NCBI GenBank assembly: GCA_020630045.1
Contig: JAHDCE010000263.1
Span: forward strand, 1-6,277
Origin: Saprospiraceae bacterium
GTDB taxonomy: Bacteria > Bacteroidota > Bacteroidia > Chitinophagales > Saprospiraceae
Length of the DNA stretch: 6,277 bases
Reading direction: 5' to 3'
Both the position numbers and the translations under genes were made by a program. The notes below the pieces were generated by a model, which saw only the letters and a list, made by a program, of their open reading frames with translations, had not been told where the DNA came from and ran no database searches. Shown piece after piece: positions 1-3,675 of this stretch. Numbering within the stretch: the stretch's first letter is position 1; the number at the start of each line of letters is the position of its first letter.

Positions 1-1012
1 GGAGAAATACAATTTTCATCATTCCGTATTAACGGGATCATGTACGAACGCCCTTGAATTCATCGCACAATTATTAGACATTGAAAATGGGGATGAAATC
101 ATAGTTCCATCTTATACTTATGTTTCTTCTGCCAATGCTTTCCAGTCATTCGGAGCGAATATTGTACTAGTGGACAATTATGCGGACAGCCTTTATGTAA
201 ATGTTGAAGAAATCATTCGTAAAATCAATCCGAAAACAAAGGCCGTAGTTGTCGTTCACTATAATGGAATGGCTCAAAACCTTATCGAGTTAAAACAAAT
301 CTGCGAGGAAAATCGAATCGTATTAATTGAGGATGCCGCTCATTCGATCCATGCTCGGTATAATCATGAATATCTTGGCGGTTTTGGTGATTTTAGTACT
401 TTTTCTTTTCATTCTACTAAAAACATAACTTGCGGGCAAGGAGGGCTGCTAGTCATTAACAATGAAAACTATATTGAAAGGGCGCGGCGAGTAAAGGAGA
501 ACGGTACTAATAAAACCGATTTTGAGACAAATATGGTAGATTATTATTCATGGGTCGATCATGGCTCAGTGCATAATCTTTCCGAAATACAGAATGTATT
601 GTTGTTTGCTCAATTGCAAGAAGTGGAAACGATAACGAGTCTCCGCCTCAAAAGATGGAATTATTATTACGAACGATTATCGCCCTTGATTCAAAAAGGA
701 GAATTGAAAATCCAATCCTTCGTTCCCACCTCGATTGGGAATGGACATATTTTCAGTATTATCCTAAAAAACGAAGAGACTCGGAAAGGTTTACAAGACT
801 TTCTTCATACAAGGGAAATTGATACACGAACCCATTATCAGGCATTACACAAAAGTGAATTTTATATCAAAAATTATGGGCGGCAAGATTTGCCTTACGC
901 GGAAAAATTAAGCAAAACCCTTTTAAGATTACCCTTGTATTTTGAACTAAGTGAGGGGGAACAAGAGTTTATCGTCCAAGCTATATACGAATTTATGAAC
1001 GACCAAAATTGA
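1..1012 (+). CDS. wecE: WecE/RffA-like dTDP-sugar aminotransferase (5' partial)
   Basis: PLP-dependent sugar aminotransferase of the DegT/DnrJ/EryC1/StrS family, closest by eye to WecE/RffA, which converts dTDP-4-keto-6-deoxyglucose to dTDP-4-amino-4,6-dideoxygalactose for surface polysaccharide. The frame is open from base 2 to the TGA at 1010-1012, giving 336 visible residues; E. coli WecE has about 376, so roughly 40 N-terminal residues lie outside the window. A GTG at 170 is not the start, because strong homology continues upstream: SCTNALE at visible residues 13-19 (PLP phosphate-binding region) and GDEIIVPSYTYVSSANA from residue 30. EDAAHS includes the Asp (residue 111) that contacts the PLP pyridine nitrogen. 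FHSTKN holds the Schiff-base Lys (residue 140, codon 419-421). NGTN, a tryptophan-containing linker and the LLRLPLYFELS tail also match the family. The motif usually read as GEGG is GQGG here. The exact sugar substrate is inferred from family resemblance only. Confidence 0.88.
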   Translation, partial: EKYNFHHSVLTGSCTNALEFIAQLLDIENGDEIIVPSYTYVSSANAFQSFGANIVLVDNYADSLYVNVEEIIRKINPKTKAVVVVHYNGMAQNLIELKQICEENRIVLIEDAAHSIHARYNHEYLGGFGDFSTFSFHSTKNITCGQGGLLVINNENYIERARRVKENGTNKTDFETNMVDYYSWVDHGSVHNLSEIQNVLLFAQLQEVETITSLRLKRWNYYYERLSPLIQKGELKIQSFVPTSIGNGHIFSIILKNEETRKGLQDFLHTREIDTRTHYQALHKSEFYIKNYGRQDLPYAEKLSKTLLRLPLYFELSEGEQEFIVQAIYEFMNDQN

Positions 1013-1094
1013 ATTAATTTTGAGAATGTGCTGCCTTTTCAAATGGATTACTTTTCCTAGTAACATGTTTACATGATTTGAAATGATTTCTTAG

Positions 1095-1139
1095 GGGCAT
1101 TGTTGTTTACAGGTTGATTCGAAAACCTTACATTTGCCC
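1095..1139. repeat. nested inverted repeat upstream of corA
   Basis: GGGCA (1095-1099) is complementary to TGCCC (1135-1139). Inside it, AGGTT (1111-1115) is complementary to AACCT (1124-1128) around an 8-nt loop. No T-tract follows, so it does not look like an intrinsic terminator for the aminotransferase gene. It ends 47 bp before the corA start and could be part of its leader. Both arms are short, so chance is possible. Confidence 0.35.
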
Positions 1140-1186
1140 GAGCATGGTTGTCGATATCCCAACTGGCTAATTGAAACACCTAACTG

Positions 1187-2134
1187 ATGATCCGGTATTA
1201 TATAAAAAAGGAAAAAGAGCTGAAGGAGCTGGAAGACTTGCACACAGGGTGTTGGGTCAATATTTCTCCACCATTTAGCCAAGAAGAATTGGAAGAACTA
1301 GCCGGAAGGTTAGTTATCCCTATCGACTTCTTGACGGATTCCCTAGATATCGACGAGCGGTCCCGTTACGAAAAAGAAGATGATATTCGCCTCATCGTCA
1401 TCAATACGCCGGTGCTGAATGATGTCGATGAAGAGATCGAAGCCGCTTATATCACGGTTCCTATCGGAATTATTTTGACACCGGATAACATTATCACCAT
1501 CACCTCATTTAACAATCCGGTGCTCAAACAATTTTTGGATGGGAAAATAAAGAACTTCCAAACCTCAAACGACAATGCATTCGTACTTCAATTGTTCGAA
1601 CAGAATGTTTTTCGTTTTCTGACCTGCCTCAAAAAACTGAACTTACAGCGGAATCTTATTGAGAAAGAGCTTTACGAAGCGAGCCGTACCAAGGAGTTGA
1701 GAAGATTGCTTCGTATCGAAAAAAGTCTAGTTTACTTTGTCACATCTTTGAGTAGCAACGAACTACTCAAAATGAAAATGAAACGCGGTGATTTCCTAGG
1801 AATCCGACATGACGAGGAATTGACGGATTTGTTTGAGGACATTATAATTGACAACAGCCAGGCCTTGGAAATGGCGAATACCTACACGAAAATCATTCAA
1901 TCAACCATGGAGTCCTCCGCTTCCATTATCTCCAATAATTTGAATATGGTCATCCAGAGATTGACGCTGGTGACCATCATCCTTATGGTACCTACATTGG
2001 TCGCCAGTTTTTTCGGGATGAATACACCGAGTGGCCTCGAAAAATCCCCCCATGCATTTTTCTACATCATTATTGTGAGTATAGTTCTAACTGTGTTGCT
2101 TGCGTGGTTTTTCCGCAGAAGGGAGATGTTTTAA
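1187..2134 (+). CDS. corA: CorA-family magnesium/divalent cation transporter
   Basis: A 315-residue inner-membrane channel-type transporter of the CorA/MIT family (homopentamers moving Mg2+, sometimes Co2+ or Ni2+). Residues 1 to about 250 form a charged cytoplasmic domain; the stretch from about 215 to 256 would lead into the long pore helix. The first membrane segment is about 257-275 and is followed by the signature FGMN, with G277, M278 and N279 as the selectivity-filter triad. A short loop containing SPHAF leads to the second membrane segment at about 290-309. The protein ends in a basic RRREMF tail on the cytoplasmic side. The length is typical. ATG 1187 is the first usable start, since an in-frame TAA lies at 1181-1183; no Shine-Dalgarno sequence is visible. 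Phe replaces the Tyr of the classic YGMN, as in many relatives. Spacing of 174 bp upstream and 431 bp downstream suggests its own transcript. Family assignment is secure; the ion is inferred. Confidence 0.92.
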   Translation: MIRYYIKKEKELKELEDLHTGCWVNISPPFSQEELEELAGRLVIPIDFLTDSLDIDERSRYEKEDDIRLIVINTPVLNDVDEEIEAAYITVPIGIILTPDNIITITSFNNPVLKQFLDGKIKNFQTSNDNAFVLQLFEQNVFRFLTCLKKLNLQRNLIEKELYEASRTKELRRLLRIEKSLVYFVTSLSSNELLKMKMKRGDFLGIRHDEELTDLFEDIIIDNSQALEMANTYTKIIQSTMESSASIISNNLNMVIQRLTLVTIILMVPTLVASFFGMNTPSGLEKSPHAFFYIIIVSIVLTVLLAWFFRRREMF

Positions 2135-2194
2135 GCATAAAAAACTTCAATTTTAATTATTTTGCGTACAAGTCGACCTGTTGTGTTTTTTTGT

Positions 2195-2203
2195 TTATCC
2201 ACA
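2195..2203 (+). promoter_or_regulatory. DnaA box 1 (perfect consensus)
   Basis: TTATCCACA on the + strand, identical to the high-affinity DnaA box. It lies 371 bp upstream of the chosen nrdB start and is separated by one base from an inverted, slightly degenerate second box. Function is inferred from the sequence match and the clustering. Confidence 0.65.
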
Positions 2204-2204
2204 T

Positions 2205-2213
2205 TGTGGAAAA
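2205..2213 (-). promoter_or_regulatory. DnaA box 2 (one mismatch)
   Basis: Reads TTTTCCACA on the - strand, one mismatch from TTATCCACA. It is inverted relative to box 1 with a one-base gap. It is weaker than the other three, and its significance rests on the pairing. Confidence 0.45.
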
Positions 2214-2259
2214 AAACAGGGTTCATGTTAATTTACTGTTTTACAGTTGTTTAAAAAAG

Positions 2260-2268
2260 TTATCCACA
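2260..2268 (+). promoter_or_regulatory. DnaA box 3 (perfect consensus)
   Basis: TTATCCACA on the + strand, 65 bp downstream of box 1 in the same orientation (about six helical turns). It forms the left arm of a perfect inverted repeat with box 4, separated by AAA. Confidence 0.7.
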
Positions 2269-2271
2269 AAA

Positions 2272-2280
2272 TGTGGATAA
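2272..2280 (-). promoter_or_regulatory. DnaA box 4 (perfect consensus)
   Basis: TGTGGATAA on the + strand is the exact reverse complement of the DnaA box. Together with box 3 it makes a perfect 9-bp-arm palindrome with a 3-bp spacer (2260-2280). The alternative reading is a single operator for a dimeric repressor, but the exact consensus repeated in the left pair favours DnaA. Confidence 0.7.
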
Positions 2281-2295
2281 AATTGATTTGATTTA

Positions 2296-2346
2296 ATTGG
2301 TATTCCCCGTATTTTAGCGTCGTCAATTGATGTATGGGGAACCAAT
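2296..2346. repeat. inverted repeat (ATTGGT / ACCAAT arms)
   Basis: ATTGGT (2296-2301) pairs with ACCAAT (2341-2346), and TCCCC (2304-2308) pairs with GGGGA (2336-2340), leaving a 2-nt bulge (AT) on the left arm. That makes 11 base pairs around a 27-nt loop, which itself contains the palindrome TCAATTGA. No T-tract follows. It could be a protein-binding site or a structured leader element. Confidence 0.5.
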
Positions 2347-2362
2347 AAGATTACATCTTTTC

Positions 2363-2477
2363 GGCGGCAATAATCTTTATTGTCTCATAAAGCATAATAT
2401 TTGAGAGGAATGTCAGGAGTCAAGTCATGAGCAACAACTTGTAGTCCGCCTTTCACTATCCTTTTTCCTGAGACAAT
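2363..2477 (+). other. possible structured leader or small RNA with crossing helices
   Basis: ATTGTCTCA (2379-2387) is perfectly complementary to TGAGACAAT (2469-2477), a 9-bp helix enclosing 81 nt. GGCGG (2363-2367) is complementary to CCGCC (2446-2450). These two helices interleave, so they would form a pseudoknot or be mutually exclusive. A smaller CAAGT (2421-2425) / ACTTG (2437-2441) hairpin lies inside. I do not recognise a known RNA family. The strand is assumed to be that of nrdB, and transcription is not shown. Confidence 0.3.
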
Positions 2478-2501
2478 TTTAAAATTGAAAATTTAAATGT
2501 C

Positions 2502-2528
2502 CTAGTAGGTTTCGCACTTTCCTACTGG
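2502..2528. repeat. hairpin just upstream of nrdB
   Basis: CTAGTAGG (2502-2509) pairs with CCTACTGG (2521-2528), eight pairs including one G-T, around an 11-nt loop. It ends 37 bp before the chosen nrdB start. The position fits either an operator over the promoter or a leader hairpin; it is not followed by a T-tract. Confidence 0.45.
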
Positions 2529-2565
2529 TACTTCTTTTGTGTATCAATCAAATTCATTTGATAAA

Positions 2566-3555
2566 ATGGAGAACAATCCAATGCAATCTGTTGAACCTAT
2601 TTTACAGGAAAATCCTAATCGATTCGTCCTATTCCCCATCCAATATCCTGAAGTATGGGAGTTTCGAAAAAAAGCTTTGGCTTGTTTTTGGACGGCCGAT
2701 GAAATCGACCTTGAGCAAGACTTAAGCGACTGGAACAATAAATTGAATGATGACGAACGTCACTTTATCAAGCACGTATTGGCGTTTTTCGCCGCCAGTG
2801 ATGGTATCGTAAATGAAAATTTGTGCATCAATATGTATGAAGAAGTGCAAATCCCCGAAGCACGTTCTTTTTATTCGGCACAGATTCAAATTGAAGACAT
2901 TCATTCAGAAACATATAGTCTTCTGATTGACACATATATCAAGGATCCAAATGAAAAACAAAGGCTTTTAAATGCCATAGAGACCTTGGATTGTGTCAAG
3001 AAGAAGGCGGGCTGGGCCATGAAATGGATCGACCAAGCCCCATCCTTCGCCCACAGGCTCATCGCCTTCGCTGCGGTTGAAGGGATTTTCTTCTCGGGAA
3101 GTTTTTGCGCCATTTTCTGGCTTAAAAAACGTGGTTTGATGCCGGGGCTGACTTTCTCCAATGAGTTAATCAGCAGGGACGAAGGAATGCATTGTGACTT
3201 TGCCTGTTTGTTGTATTCCATGCTACAGAACAAGCTTCCTCAGCAATTGGTGAGTGATATCATTCTGGAAGCGGTTGAATATGAAAAGGAATTCGTGAAG
3301 GATGCACTACCGGTATCATTAATCGGGATGAACGGTGACATGATGTCACAATATATCGAATTCGTAGCAGACAGATTGCTCAATTCCCTAGGACTGGAAA
3401 AGCATTTCAATACCGCCAATCCTTTCCCTTGGATGGATTTGATTTCCCTTCAAGGAAAAACCAATTTCTTTGAAAAAAGAGTAGGGGACTATCAGAAATC
3501 CGGCGTCATGTCGGACAGGGATAAGCAGGTCTTTTCCTTGGACGAGGACTTTTAA
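2566..3555 (+). CDS. nrdB: class Ia ribonucleotide reductase small (beta) subunit
   Basis: Cytoplasmic subunit that holds the diiron-tyrosyl radical used by NrdA to reduce ribonucleoside diphosphates. Counting from ATG 2566 (329 residues), the iron ligands are D79, E110, H113, E172, E206 and H209, and the radical tyrosine is Y117 in IHSETY. W42 (FWTADEIDL) and D205 belong to the radical-transfer path, and Y309 (GDYQ) corresponds to mouse R2 Tyr370. The tail FSLDEDF resembles mouse FTLDADF and is the peptide that docks to the large subunit. Tyr at 117 indicates class Ia rather than a Tyr-lacking Ic protein. Start choice: a GTG at 2539 is in frame but adds residues that relatives lack. ATG 2566 has A-rich upstream sequence, as in Bacteroidetes. 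ATG 2581 (324 residues) has GGAG at 2568-2571 and gives the M-xxx-EPIL start common in relatives. Either ATG is possible. nrdA follows after 120 bp. Confidence 0.96.
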   Translation: MENNPMQSVEPILQENPNRFVLFPIQYPEVWEFRKKALACFWTADEIDLEQDLSDWNNKLNDDERHFIKHVLAFFAASDGIVNENLCINMYEEVQIPEARSFYSAQIQIEDIHSETYSLLIDTYIKDPNEKQRLLNAIETLDCVKKKAGWAMKWIDQAPSFAHRLIAFAAVEGIFFSGSFCAIFWLKKRGLMPGLTFSNELISRDEGMHCDFACLLYSMLQNKLPQQLVSDIILEAVEYEKEFVKDALPVSLIGMNGDMMSQYIEFVADRLLNSLGLEKHFNTANPFPWMDLISLQGKTNFFEKRVGDYQKSGVMSDRDKQVFSLDEDF

Positions 3556-3610
3556 AGAAAACAGAAAACTACAGCAATACTGACATACTAAATTTTATTG
3601 TTGAACCTAA

Positions 3611-3656
3611 GGGAACGGTAACTAATTCTACGAACCAAACCACCTATTACCGTCCC
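3611..3656. repeat. bulged hairpin between nrdB and nrdA
   Basis: GGGAACGGTAA (3611-3621) pairs with TTACCGTCCC (3647-3656), ten base pairs with one bulged A, around a 25-nt loop. On the + strand it is followed by seven A residues rather than T, so it is not an intrinsic terminator for nrdB. It sits 19 bp before the nrdA ATG and could affect nrdA translation, transcript processing or transcript stability. Confidence 0.6.
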
Positions 3657-3675
3657 AAAAAAACATGAGCATTTT

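Larger units (their letters stand above)
2177..2220. repeat. bulged inverted repeat containing the left DnaA-box pair
   Basis: CCTGTT (2177-2182) is complementary to AACAGG (2215-2220), with T-rich and A-rich runs inside and the core TCCACA / TGTGGA at 2198-2203 and 2205-2210. The left arm carries about 11 extra bases, so the stem is asymmetric. No T-tract follows AACAGG, so I do not call it a terminator for corA despite its position 42 bp after the corA stop. Confidence 0.4.
2135..2565. other. AT-rich intergenic region between corA and nrdB
   Basis: No plausible gene in any frame across 431 bp. The left part (about 2195-2280) holds two inverted pairs of DnaA boxes with AT-rich sequence between them. 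The middle (2296-2346) is an inverted repeat with an ATTGGT/ACCAAT outer arm. The right part (2363-2477) contains two crossing complementary segments, and a hairpin lies just before nrdB (2502-2528). A 12-bp AT palindrome (AATTTTAAAATT) sits at 2475-2486. I see no clear terminator for corA, no NrdR-type palindrome and no good match to the Bacteroidetes TTG / TAnnTTTG promoter. The closest -7-like strings are AATATTTG (2396-2403) and TTCTTTTG (2532-2539), both imperfect and without a well-spaced -33 element. Confidence 0.7.

Noticed and set aside
1110..1129. tRNA T-arm-like string (GGTTGATTCGAAAACC).
   Set aside because: No acceptor stem, anticodon arm or D-arm can be fitted around it.
1013..1186. 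M-box magnesium riboswitch before corA.
   Set aside because: The spacer lacks the conserved M-box core sequences and is barely long enough.
1091..1282. 63-codon - strand frame overlapping the corA start.
   Set aside because: Overlaps the conserved CorA N-terminus, Cys-rich without a recognisable motif, no ribosome binding site.
2404..2440. Resemblance to the conserved loop of signal recognition particle (4.5S) RNA: GTCAGG followed by GAGCAAC.
   Set aside because: The segment between them lacks the paired CC/GG and the GGAA-type tetraloop, and the flanks do not form the long SRP stem.
2135..2565. NrdR operator or adenosylcobalamin riboswitch before nrdB.
   Set aside because: No ACAC-type A/T-rich NrdR palindrome and no B12-box were found on reading the region.
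2539..2565. GTG 2539 as nrdB start.
   Set aside because: It adds residues not typical of the family, and two better ATG starts follow at 2566 and 2581.
3611..3656. Terminator between nrdB and nrdA.
   Set aside because: The stem is good, but A residues, not T, follow on the + strand, and the - strand also lacks a T-tract after it.
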